DNA of 5,798 nt from Lachnospiraceae bacterium UBA6403 (GCA_002437435.1 DJPV01000020.1:1-5798); one strand, 5' to 3'. Numbered from the stretch's first letter, positions 1 to 5,798 are shown. The notes: a model not told the origin generated them from the sequence alone. Numbers and translations are program-made.

Positions 1-641
1 CCGATATCCGATGCGATCATCTCAACCTGTTTCAGTTCGTCTTCCGTTGCTCCTGCAAGTACTGCACCGATCATCATGGCCGCTTCGATCAACGCACCTG
101 TCTTATTCTCATATACAAAATGAAGCTGATCACCACTCATCTGCTTCCCTGTCATCTCTACATCTACAACCTGACCACCGATCATTCCATTTACACCTGC
201 TTTTTTAGCAAGGATCGTGAATGCCTTGGCAACATTCTGATTACCCGGTTCCAGTTCGAATGCCTTACAGGCTGTCTCAAATGCATAATTTAAAAGCGCA
301 TCACCCGCAAGGATCGCCATTGCCTCACCAAATACTACATGCGAAGTCTTTCTGCCTCTGCGGTATTCATCATTATCCAGTGCCGGCAGATCATCATGGA
401 TCAGGGAATAGGTATGTATCATCTCGATCGCTGCCATGAATGGCTCTACGACTTTTCCTGTTCCGCCAAATAAACGATAGGTTTCCAGCATTAATAAAGG
501 ACGGAGTCTCTTTCCGCCTGCCTGAAAGGAATAGTTCATCGCCGTAAAGATAGTCTTCTGGAAGCCTTCTTCTGCCGGTGCATATGTGTATATAATATCC
601 TGTACTTCTTTTGTATGAAGTTCTAATTTATTCTTTTCCAC
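1..641 (-). CDS. ispA: Polyprenyl synthetase, type II farnesyl diphosphate synthase (3' end cut by window)
   Basis: Cytosolic trans-prenyltransferase that condenses isopentenyl diphosphate with allylic diphosphates to make geranyl and farnesyl diphosphate, precursors of undecaprenyl carriers and quinones. The 213 visible residues show the substrate-binding GGKRLRP (42-48), the first aspartate-rich motif DDLPALD (83-89) followed by NDEYRRG, GGQVVD (155-160) and KTGAL (180-184). The four residues between the aspartate pair and the last aspartate mark the bacterial type II FPP synthase class, and YSLIH before the motif matches the E. coli IspA context. The second DDxxD motif should lie beyond position 1. 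The start is GTG at 641, preceded by GGAGAG with 4 nt spacing. It overlaps the end of xseB by 14 nt. Another in-frame GTG at 653 lies just after an in-frame stop and lacks a ribosome site. A short-chain synthase of slightly different product length (GPP or GGPP) remains possible. Confidence 0.96.
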   Translation of the reverse strand, partial: MEKNKLELHTKEVQDIIYTYAPAEEGFQKTIFTAMNYSFQAGGKRLRPLLMLETYRLFGGTGKVVEPFMAAIEMIHTYSLIHDDLPALDNDEYRRGRKTSHVVFGEAMAILAGDALLNYAFETACKAFELEPGNQNVAKAFTILAKKAGVNGMIGGQVVDVEMTGKQMSGDQLHFVYENKTGALIEAAMMIGAVLAGATEDELKQVEMIASDI

Positions 642-846
642 TGTTCTCTCCACTTAATACGATCATTTCTTTTTCTATGTCACACAGATTGTCCTTGCAC
701 GCCTGAACAAGCTGTACGCCCTCTGCATAGGCTGCCAGACTGTCCTTTAACGATGTTGCAGGATTCTCTAACACAGCCGTGATCGCTTCTATTTTCTTCA
801 GGGATTCCTCGATCGAGAAATCCTCCTTTTCCATCTTCTCTGCCAT
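628..846 (-). CDS. xseB: Exodeoxyribonuclease VII small subunit
   Basis: Small helical subunit of exonuclease VII. Several copies bind the C-terminal coiled coil of XseA to form the enzyme that degrades single-stranded DNA in both directions to short oligonucleotides. The 72-residue length is typical. The segment from about residue 8 to 50 has the family pattern: an FSIEESLKKIEAI helix, then a LENPATSLKDSL turn and helix, then AYAEGVQLVQAC. The tail (residues 64-72) is polar and variable. The ATG at 846 has GAGGAAGG 6 nt upstream, and the gap to the xseA stop is only 2 nt, so the two subunits are likely translationally coupled. An internal ATG at codon 5 is a weaker alternative start. The 3' end overlaps ispA by 14 nt. 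Confidence 0.94.
   Translation of the reverse strand: MAEKMEKEDFSIEESLKKIEAITAVLENPATSLKDSLAAYAEGVQLVQACKDNLCDIEKEMIVLSGENSGKE
646..651 (-). promoter_or_regulatory. Ribosome binding site of ispA inside xseB
   Basis: GGAGAG on the minus strand lies 4 nt before the GTG at 641. It sits within the last codons of xseB, so ribosomes finishing xseB pass directly over it. It favours 641 over the upstream GTG at 653, which would place this motif inside the coding region. Confidence 0.7.
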
Positions 847-848
847 TT

Positions 849-2054
849 CTAACCTTCCTCTTTCACATCCGTTACTCTTGTCTCGATCAGACCATCATGA
901 ACACGGATGGTAATGTGGTCGTCTTTTTCTATCTCTTTTATCGTTGTTACCGGCGTTCCGGTCTTTTCGATATATCCAAATCCGTTTACAAGCTTCGCCG
1001 ATGGTGACAGACCATGCAGACGTTCTGCAAGAAGCATCACCCGATGTTCGTATCTGTCGTATTTGCTCTTCATAGCCCGGTTTAAACGGTCTGACAGATC
1101 ATCCAGATAGATCTGCTGCTGTGCCAGTCTTTGCTTCGGATTCAGAATACGAAGATGCCGTTCTGCTGCCTGCAGCTTCTCCTGATATGCTGCAAGTCTC
1201 CGTTTCATCAGATAATCCATCTGTCTGCCCTGATTTATGACCTGATGAACCGTGGACATCACATCCGGGATCGCCTGTTCGCAGGCGGCTGATGGTGTCG
1301 GTGCACGAAGATCCGCTGCATAATCTGCGATCGTATTATCGATCTCATGACCTGTACCGGAAATGATCGGTGTCTTTGCATGATAGATCGCCCATGCAAC
1401 AACCTCTTCATTAAACGCCCAGAGGTCTTCGATCGAACCGCCGCCACGACCGATAATGATCGTATCCACGCCCATGTTATCTAAGACTTCGATTCCATGT
1501 GCGATATCTTCTGCTGCCCCATCTCCCTGTACCTTTGCCGGATACAGGATAAGCTGGACATATGGATTCCTTCTCTTTGCGATATTTCTGATATCCTGGA
1601 TCGCTGCACCTGTCTGTGCTGTCACGATACCTACCCGCTTCGGATATGCCGGTATCGGCTTCTTGATATCGAATTCAAACAGTCCCTGCTCATACAGCTT
1701 CTGTTTCAACTGTTCATACCGCTCATAGAGATTTCCAATCCCATCCAGCTTGATCTCTTTTACATATAACTGATATCTGCCATCCCGTTCGTAGATATTC
1801 ACACTTCCGTGGCAGACTACCTGCTGCCCGTTTTCCAGTTTGAAATCAAGACCGGAATATGCATAACTTTTAAACATAACAGCCATGATCGAACCGGTCT
1901 CATCCTTTAATGAAAAATAGATATGCCCGGAACTGTGATATTTGCAGTTGGAGACTTCTCCCTTCACATAAATATCACCAAGCAGATAATCACTGCTGAT
2001 CAGATTCTTGATATATCCATTTACCTGTCCGACGGTATAGCTTTTCTTTGTCAT
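849..2054 (-). CDS. xseA: Exodeoxyribonuclease VII large (catalytic) subunit
   Basis: Catalytic subunit of exonuclease VII, a metal-independent single-strand DNA exonuclease used in mismatch repair and in clearing damaged or protein-blocked ends. Residues 1 to about 103 form the OB-fold that binds single-stranded DNA (VKGEVSNCKYHSSGHIYFSL). About 125-260 is the nuclease core, with VGIVTAQTGAAIQDI (141-155), IIIGRGGGSIEDLW (199-212) and GTGHEIDNTIADYAADLRAP (233-252). D154, R203, H236 and D239 align with residues shown to matter in the E. coli enzyme (D155, R205, H238, D241). Residues 262-345 are charged and helical, as expected for the coiled coil that holds XseB, followed by the C-terminal LSPSAKLVNGFGYI segment. 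The length of 401 residues is usual for Bacillota and shorter than in E. coli. The ATG at 2054 follows AGGTGGG (2058-2064), which overlaps the nusB stop; the gap to nusB is 8 nt. Confidence 0.98.
   Translation of the reverse strand: MTKKSYTVGQVNGYIKNLISSDYLLGDIYVKGEVSNCKYHSSGHIYFSLKDETGSIMAVMFKSYAYSGLDFKLENGQQVVCHGSVNIYERDGRYQLYVKEIKLDGIGNLYERYEQLKQKLYEQGLFEFDIKKPIPAYPKRVGIVTAQTGAAIQDIRNIAKRRNPYVQLILYPAKVQGDGAAEDIAHGIEVLDNMGVDTIIIGRGGGSIEDLWAFNEEVVAWAIYHAKTPIISGTGHEIDNTIADYAADLRAPTPSAACEQAIPDVMSTVHQVINQGRQMDYLMKRRLAAYQEKLQAAERHLRILNPKQRLAQQQIYLDDLSDRLNRAMKSKYDRYEHRVMLLAERLHGLSPSAKLVNGFGYIEKTGTPVTTIKEIEKDDHITIRVHDGLIETRVTDVKEEG
853..860 (-). promoter_or_regulatory. Ribosome binding site of xseB inside xseA
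   Basis: GAGGAAGG on the minus strand encodes the last residues of XseA and also lies 6 nt before the xseB ATG at 846. It fixes that start and supports coupled synthesis of the two subunits. Confidence 0.75.
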
Positions 2055-2062
2055 ATTCCCAC

Positions 2063-2497
2063 CTAATCCGCAAGCTTTGCAAGAAGTGCATTGATGAAGC
2101 TCTTGGCTTCTGCATCACAGTATGTCTTTGCAAGCTCTACTGCTTCATTGATCGCTACCTTCACAGGAATATCATCATCAAATTTGATCTCGTATACAGC
2201 CAGTCTGAGAATCGCAAGCTCCGCTTTTCCGATTCTGCCAAGCTTCCATCCCTGTGAAATGCTGCTGATGGTTTCATCGATCTCTGTAATATGGGATACA
2301 ACTGCCTCTACACGATCTATTACATAGGCTTTTTCTTCCTCTGTCATGGCAACGGCATCCATCTTGTTATCGTCTTCATCGTAAAGGCTGGCATGCTCCA
2401 GTTCAAGCTCTGCTTCTTCTCTGATCTCTGAAACGTCATTGAATTCCAGACTGAATAAAATTTTGAATACGGTTTCTCTTATCTCTCGTCTTGTCAT
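2063..2497 (-). CDS. nusB: Transcription antitermination factor NusB
   Basis: All-helical RNA-binding protein that pairs with NusE (ribosomal protein S10) on boxA RNA, keeping RNA polymerase processive through rRNA operons. The N-terminal TRREIRETVFKILFSLEF (2-19) is the family's first helix, with its arginine-rich RNA-contacting face. The diagnostic C-terminal half is present: GWKLGRIGKAELAILRLAVYE (83-103), then DIPVKVAINEAVELAKTY (109-126) and KSFINALLAKLA (132-143). The length of 144 residues is normal. An acidic stretch at about 21-60 is the usual variable insert. The ATG at 2497 has AGAGAGGA just upstream and starts 10 nt after the asp23 gene. Neither boxA nor rRNA is visible here; NusB simply shares this operon, as it does in many Bacillota. 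Confidence 0.96.
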   Translation of the reverse strand: MTRREIRETVFKILFSLEFNDVSEIREEAELELEHASLYDEDDNKMDAVAMTEEEKAYVIDRVEAVVSHITEIDETISSISQGWKLGRIGKAELAILRLAVYEIKFDDDIPVKVAINEAVELAKTYCDAEAKSFINALLAKLAD

Positions 2498-2507
2498 ATG
2501 TTCCTCT

Positions 2508-2894
2508 CTAGTTTGCGTCTGCCATGCGAACGCCGGCTACACGTATATTTACCTTGGTTACATTAAGACCTGTCATAGTCTCGATCGCCTGCTTTACTTT
2601 ATCCTGAACCTGTGTTGTCACAGTCGGAATACTGTACTCATATAAAACGTCGATCGCAAGATCTACTTTTACCTCACCCGGCAGTAATTCTACTTTCACA
2701 CCCTTTGCCGGATTCTTCTTGCCCAGACGGCTTGCGAGTTCATTTGATAATGAGCCGGCAAGTCTTGATACGCCGTCTACCTCGGTTGCTGCCAGACCCG
2801 CGATGATCGCGATTACCTCACCTGCGATCTGTACATGGCCGATGGAATTTTCTTCTTCTATATTTTCATACGTGCTTGTATTTTCTTCACTCAT
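2508..2894 (-). CDS. Asp23/Gls24 family protein, YqhY-like
   Basis: Member of the Asp23/Gls24 (DUF322) family. Relatives include Staphylococcus Asp23, an abundant membrane-associated cell-envelope stress protein, and B. subtilis YqhY, linked to control of acetyl-CoA carboxylase and lipid balance. The position directly before nusB matches YqhY, so that subgroup is likely. The 128 residues start with a polar acidic tail (1-17), then GHVQIAGEVIAIIAGLAATEVDGV (19-42), SRLG (55-58), VKVELLPGEVKVDLAIDV (66-83) and a C-terminal helix and strand, VQDKVKQAIETMTGLNVTKVNIRVAGV (96-122). No signal peptide or membrane segment is seen. The start is ATG 2894, preceded by GGAGG with 8 nt spacing. A longer frame back to a TTG at 2951 is rejected because its first codons coincide with the TATAAT box. 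Exact biochemical role is unknown. Confidence 0.93.
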   Translation of the reverse strand: MSEENTSTYENIEEENSIGHVQIAGEVIAIIAGLAATEVDGVSRLAGSLSNELASRLGKKNPAKGVKVELLPGEVKVDLAIDVLYEYSIPTVTTQVQDKVKQAIETMTGLNVTKVNIRVAGVRMADAN

Positions 2895-2902
2895 TCTGTA
2901 TA

Positions 2903-2907
2903 CCTCC
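2903..2907 (-). promoter_or_regulatory. Ribosome binding site deciding the asp23 start
   Basis: GGAGG on the minus strand lies 8 nt before ATG 2894. It is the strongest Shine-Dalgarno match in the operon and sits within the roughly 40-nt leader expected from the promoter at 2940-2968. Confidence 0.8.
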
Positions 2908-2939
2908 AGACTTCCTGTATTTGTACATATTGATTCAAT

Positions 2940-2968
2940 ATTATACCGCAATTATGAAAAACATTCAA
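2940..2968 (-). promoter_or_regulatory. Sigma-A-type promoter of the asp23-nusB-xseA-xseB-ispA operon
   Basis: On the minus strand the -35 box TTGAAT (2963-2968, four of six consensus bases) is separated by exactly 17 bp from a perfect TATAAT -10 box (2940-2945). Transcription would start near 2933, giving a leader of about 40 nt before ATG 2894. No riboswitch fits in so short a leader. The -35 box lies 5 bp from the base of the giant hairpin at 2974-3284, so that structure is the immediate upstream context of this promoter. Confidence 0.85.
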
Positions 2969-3017
2969 CACCCGGAATTGGCGGGGAAAATTCTGAATTA
3001 GCCTTTAGTTTTGTGAG

Positions 3018-3066
3018 GGATATGCAGGTATGATCTGTCTGGCTGGTGCTTGTATCCTATAACAAC
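3018..3066 (+). repeat. Left arm of the perfect 49-bp inverted repeat
   Basis: Runs from GGATATGCAGG to CCTATAACAAC. It is identical in all 49 positions to the reverse complement of 3192-3240. Pairing breaks at once on the inner side (CCGC against ATTAGC) and on the outer side (position 3017 against 3241). Confidence 0.97.
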
Positions 3067-3191
3067 CCGCTTCTCTTCCTACGAAATGCACATGTCTTAT
3101 CCGCACATACTCCTGTGCAAACTCGCCTGCGGCTCAAACATGCACCCGTATGTGCTGACAATGTGCACTTCATAACGGAAGCTTCGCTAAT

Positions 3192-3240
3192 GTTGTTATA
3201 GGATACAAGCACCAGCCAGACAGATCATACCTGCATATCC
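3192..3240 (-). repeat. Right arm of the perfect 49-bp inverted repeat
   Basis: Runs from GTTGTTATAGG to CCTGCATATCC and is the exact reverse complement of 3018-3066. A spacer of 125 bp (3067-3191) separates the arms; it also folds back on itself imperfectly. Confidence 0.97.
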
Positions 3241-3284
3241 ATTCACTTTTGTACAATAGCTGATTCTGAATTTACGCATATTCC

Positions 3285-3475
3285 CTGAACTATTTTTTAG
3301 TGTTATACAAATCCATAGTTTCTATCCTAGTATCTGCATTGTTGGTGATGTTTATTTATATTTTGGCATAATATAATTAAAATGTATATCCGTTGCGATA
3401 TCTTCATTTCTGACGATAATACATATTTTTACATAATAAAATACATCCTGTAACAGACACCCTTGCTGTTTAGTT
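3285..3475. other. AT-rich intergenic spacer, no gene seen
   Basis: This AT-rich stretch lies between the giant hairpin and the terminator of the surface-protein gene. Stop codons are frequent in all frames. The best short frame (plus strand, ATG at about 3382, 23 codons) has no ribosome site. A TATAAT on the plus strand at 3372-3377 has no -35 box at proper spacing, and nothing downstream for it to serve except the hairpin region further right is absent. No tRNA or riboswitch pattern is visible. Confidence 0.6.
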
Positions 3476-3510
3476 GTACAAAACAGGCAGGATGCAAAAC
3501 ATCCTGCCTG
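3476..3510 (-). terminator. Intrinsic terminator of the surface-protein gene
   Basis: A perfect 11-bp stem, CAGGCAGGATG (3500-3510 read on the minus strand) with CATCCTGCCTG (3484-3494), encloses a 5-nt loop. On the minus strand it is followed by TTTTGT, a short U-tract. It begins 56 nt after the stop codon at 3567. On the plus strand the stem is followed by AAAAG, so it should work in one direction only. It separates the surface gene from the asp23 operon, which has its own promoter. Confidence 0.85.
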
Positions 3511-3566
3511 AAAAGCTTTATATTAATTATATCAATATTTCACTTTTAAATAAATCACCTGTTCAC

Positions 3567-5798
3567 TTAATCTTCATAGTCACTGTCATACGTTAAATTG
3601 AATACTACATTTGCAGCGTTTCCGCTGTCTTTTGATAACTTATAATAGTATGTATGACCTGCTGTCATATATGTAATAATTGATGCACTGGAACTTGAAT
3701 TTAACCAGTCATAATTATCATTTGAACTATCCGGATCTGAGTATTCATATACATCTATACTACTATCCAGACCGCTTACCCTTGGCACATAAAATACATA
3801 ATATCCACTTGTTGCAGGTGTAAATGTAAAAATCACGGGACTGGTCGGTGATACTGTAGCGCTCTGATTTGATCCCATATTAACAACACTTATATTACCG
3901 GAAACAGTAACGTTTGCTGTTACCATAGTGCTGTTTCCTGCAACTGTTACATTTGCTGTAGCTGTATAGTCAAATAATGAACTTTTCACCTTATTTGTTA
4001 ATACATAATTTCCATTTTTCAGATAAAGCGTATTTCCATATCCACAATCCTTACCGGTAGCATCATACCAGGTTCTAAATAAAGAATCTGATACAGCTGA
4101 ATTATTGGAATAAATTACGACTTTATAAAGCGGAAGCTGAATATCATAACCTGACTGGGTGCCCTGAAGTGACTGAGAATACAGATATTTCAAAGTTCCT
4201 CTGTAGGAAGCTTCAATATCATAAGTACCCGGTTCTAATGTAATAGAATATGCACCTTCACTATTTGCCGATGTAACAGTCTCTGTGCTATAACGGCTTG
4301 CCTTATTCTGGTTTGTAAATGCAATATCTGCATTTGGAATCGGATTTCCATTCATATCCTTTACAATACCGGCAATTGTTACACCCTGCTTTACATGAGC
4401 TACAACCTGTGTAGAAGTCTGAAGCGCCGGATTATTTTTATCTGTTACGACAACAGTAAATACATAATCTCCGGTCATTGGCAGTGTTCCATGTAATTCT
4501 CCGTCACTGTCGATTACACAATTATAGTTTGCACCGGTCAACGCATAAGAATAACTACCGCTTCCACCAGCAACGGTTACATACTGACTGAAGTAAACAC
4601 CCTGTGAGGAACCATATACCAGATAAGATGGTGTTGCAGCTGCATAAAGGCTGCTTTCATTATATACCAGCCATGTAACGGTCTCTGTCATGCGATTGCC
4701 TAACTCATCGTCTGTTACGATCGTAACATTATAAACACCCGTCTGAACCGGTGAACCATAAAACTGAACATATGAATTACTGCCTGAATATACAACCTTA
4801 TATCCTACTCCAGCCGGTAAACCGGAAACTGTTGCAGTTGCAAATCCATAACCATTCAAATTATATCTGTATTCATATGAACCGGAATCCATCTTGGTAC
4901 CTGCAGCTATTTTGTAAACACTTTCATCTGTATACTGGAATGCACCCTTTGTATAGTATACTTCCTTTTCAGTACCATACTTCGGAATCGCAACCTTTAC
5001 ATAATGATCTTCATACAGACCTGTTTCATCATTCAGTGTTAAAATGTAATTTACACCATCTGAAGATGATACACTGTCGATCACACACTGTTTTCTATAT
5101 ATACCTGTTGCATATTCCTTTGTATATAATACGAAATCATTTACAGAAAGTGACTTCGCAGGAGTGATAGATACCTGAACAGAGTGATCATTCAAAGCAG
5201 TAAGTCCTGTAATAACAGCAGGTACTTCCTGTTTCTTCTTTACTGTCACTGTGCAGACCTTTTTCTTACCGAAACCATCCTTTGCAAGTGCTGTGATCTT
5301 TACTGTACCTGCCTTGATTCCCTTTACTACACCGCTCGCTGATACAGTAGCGATCTTCTTGTTTGATGTCTTCCATACAACTGACTTGCTGCTGGCTTTT
5401 TTAGGAGCAACTGTAGCCTTCAGCTTTAAGGTCTTACCTACTGTCAGATTTGCCTTTGTCTTACTTAATTTGACACTGGTTACCGGTGTGCCAACCGTCA
5501 CATTGATCTTAACTGCCTTTTTCTTGTTTGCTTTTGAAATAACGGTAATTACTGCTTTTCCGTTTTTCTTAGCTGTGATCTTACCCTTTGCATTAACAGT
5601 AGCAACTTTCTTGTTGCTGGTCTTATAGGTAACTGCTTTTGATACCTTTTTGCCAGAAACGCTTACTTTCGTTTTCAGAGTAAATGACTTACCCTTTTTG
5701 AGTGTCAGCTGCTTAGCAGGCAGATTCGTAACTGCCACAGATTTTACTTTACCGGTTGCCGCACTTACTTCCGAATTGAAGTGAACCCCTTTTGTTAG
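3567..5798 (-). CDS. Secreted multidomain Ig-like (BIG2) surface protein, 5' end outside window
   Basis: The frame is open to the window edge, giving 743 visible C-terminal residues (numbered here from 5798). Residues 17-102 and 104-187 are two bacterial Ig-like group 2 (BIG2) domains, each with the KTSNKK.ATV hallmark followed by GxxKxxxxG.xxIT. About 190-285 is another beta-rich domain, 286-375 and 380-470 are Ig/He_PIG-like (GGSGSYSYALTG, then DSDGELHGTLPMTGDYVFTV), 472-558 resembles a carboxypeptidase-regulatory or CNA-B-like fold (GIVKDMNGNPIPNADI), and 642-738 resembles a pre-peptidase C-terminal (PPC) domain. The protein ends in acidic DSDYED with no LPXTG motif or membrane anchor, so attachment would be non-covalent or the protein released. 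The first visible residues, ending EVSAA, could be the tail of a signal peptide, which would put the real start shortly upstream. No catalytic domain is seen; adhesion or a structural role is inference. A GTG at 5738 is not a credible start because it splits the first BIG2 strand. Confidence 0.88.
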   Translation of the reverse strand, partial: LTKGVHFNSEVSAATGKVKSVAVTNLPAKQLTLKKGKSFTLKTKVSVSGKKVSKAVTYKTSNKKVATVNAKGKITAKKNGKAVITVISKANKKKAVKINVTVGTPVTSVKLSKTKANLTVGKTLKLKATVAPKKASSKSVVWKTSNKKIATVSASGVVKGIKAGTVKITALAKDGFGKKKVCTVTVKKKQEVPAVITGLTALNDHSVQVSITPAKSLSVNDFVLYTKEYATGIYRKQCVIDSVSSSDGVNYILTLNDETGLYEDHYVKVAIPKYGTEKEVYYTKGAFQYTDESVYKIAAGTKMDSGSYEYRYNLNGYGFATATVSGLPAGVGYKVVYSGSNSYVQFYGSPVQTGVYNVTIVTDDELGNRMTETVTWLVYNESSLYAAATPSYLVYGSSQGVYFSQYVTVAGGSGSYSYALTGANYNCVIDSDGELHGTLPMTGDYVFTVVVTDKNNPALQTSTQVVAHVKQGVTIAGIVKDMNGNPIPNADIAFTNQNKASRYSTETVTSANSEGAYSITLEPGTYDIEASYRGTLKYLYSQSLQGTQSGYDIQLPLYKVVIYSNNSAVSDSLFRTWYDATGKDCGYGNTLYLKNGNYVLTNKVKSSLFDYTATANVTVAGNSTMVTANVTVSGNISVVNMGSNQSATVSPTSPVIFTFTPATSGYYVFYVPRVSGLDSSIDVYEYSDPDSSNDNYDWLNSSSSASIITYMTAGHTYYYKLSKDSGNAANVVFNLTYDSDYED
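3882..3959 (-). repeat. Tandem 13-residue repeat within the surface protein
   Basis: Residues 614-626 (TANVTVAGNSTMV) and 627-639 (TANVTVSGNISVV) are adjacent copies sharing 9 of 13 positions, encoded by two 39-bp units. They lie between the carboxypeptidase-regulatory-like part and the PPC-like C-terminus. They probably form repeated beta strands and suggest a small internal duplication. Confidence 0.7.

Larger units (their letters stand above)
2974..3284. repeat. Giant hairpin (long inverted repeat centred on 3129)
   Basis: The two halves pair throughout about 311 bp around one centre. From the outside inward: 2974-2978 with 3280-3284; 2981-2983 with 3275-3277; 2988-3002 with 3259-3273 (13 of 15 pairs); GTGA 3013-3016 with TCAC 3243-3246; a perfect 49-bp stem, 3018-3066 with 3192-3240; then an imperfect inner helix including 3087-3096 with 3157-3167 (one bulge), GCACATAC 3103-3110 with GTATGTGC 3148-3155, GTGCA 3115-3119 with TGCAC 3141-3145, and an apical GCC-TGC-GGC at 3125-3133. 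No coding frame or transposase is inside. It could be a fold-back or MITE-like element, a structured non-coding RNA, or a cruciform-forming DNA site. Because it is nearly symmetric, its strand cannot be assigned. The structure is seen directly; any function is unknown. Confidence 0.93.

Noticed and set aside
1456..1769. Overlapping plus-strand open frames of 90 codons
   Set aside because: They lie opposite the conserved nuclease core of XseA, whose motifs are clear on the minus strand.
2895..2951. N-terminal extension of the Asp23-like protein to a TTG at 2951
   Set aside because: The extra codons overlap the perfect TATAAT box and the expected transcript start near 2933, while ATG 2894 has a strong GGAGG site and begins at the usual family length.
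2719..3033. 104-codon plus-strand open frame running into the hairpin
   Set aside because: Most of it is antisense to the Asp23-like gene and its promoter, and it shows no family resemblance.
2990..3272. ATTCTGAATT at 2990-2999 and 3263-3272 as a target-site duplication around the hairpin
   Set aside because: The motif is itself nearly palindromic, so the two copies are better explained as paired parts of the same hairpin; they are also 18 and 22 bp away from the perfect arms, and not adjacent to them.
3372..3377. TATAAT on the plus strand as a promoter
   Set aside because: There is no acceptable -35 box 16-18 bp upstream, and no plus-strand gene follows.
3382..3453. Possible 23-codon peptide in the AT-rich spacer
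   Set aside because: It has no Shine-Dalgarno site, no proper promoter and ordinary AT-rich composition; a frame this short is expected by chance.
4751..5167. 138-codon plus-strand open frame rich in H, Y and N
   Set aside because: It is antisense to the surface protein, has no recognisable domain and a skewed composition, and no ribosome site was noted.
5251..5628. 125-codon open frame on the plus strand rich in F, L, A, T and V
   Set aside because: It is antisense to the lysine-rich BIG2 domains; AAG/AAA codons read backwards give CTT/TTT, so the hydrophobic composition is a shadow.

Overview
This window looks like a chromosomal segment of a low-to-moderate-GC Bacillota, most likely a clostridial gut-type bacterium of the Lachnospiraceae. 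That assignment is inferred from the protein sequences, the gene order asp23-nusB-xseA-xseB-ispA, and the lysine-rich BIG2 style of the surface protein. No species can be named from sequence alone. Every supported gene is on the minus strand, so the genes are described here from the right-hand end to the left.

Region 1 (5798 to 3567) holds the 3' 743 codons of a large secreted, multidomain beta-sandwich protein. It has two very lysine-rich BIG2 Ig-like domains, further Ig/He_PIG-like domains, a carboxypeptidase-regulatory-like domain and a PPC-like C-terminal domain. Its 5' end lies outside the window. A clear intrinsic terminator follows at 3476-3510.

Region 2 (3475 to 2969) is non-coding. 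Its right part is an AT-rich spacer with no supportable gene. Its left part is one very large hairpin, about 311 bp, centred on position 3129 and containing a perfect 49-bp inverted repeat. This is the most unusual object in the window.

Region 3 (2968 to 1) is a tightly packed housekeeping operon behind a near-consensus sigma-A-type promoter (TTGAAT, 17 bp, TATAAT). It encodes an Asp23/Gls24 (YqhY-like) protein, antitermination factor NusB, both subunits of exonuclease VII, and a type II farnesyl diphosphate synthase (IspA) cut by the window edge. Gaps are 10, 8 and 2 nt, and then there is a 14-nt overlap, so translational coupling is likely. The set resembles the Bacillus subtilis yqhY-nusB-folD-xseA-xseB-ispA cluster without folD. 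It mixes envelope or lipid physiology (Asp23, IspA), rRNA transcription (NusB) and DNA repair (XseAB).

I found no CRISPR array, tRNA, rRNA, phage gene or transposase. The candidate for something undescribed is the giant hairpin, whose mobility, transcription and function cannot be decided from this sequence alone.
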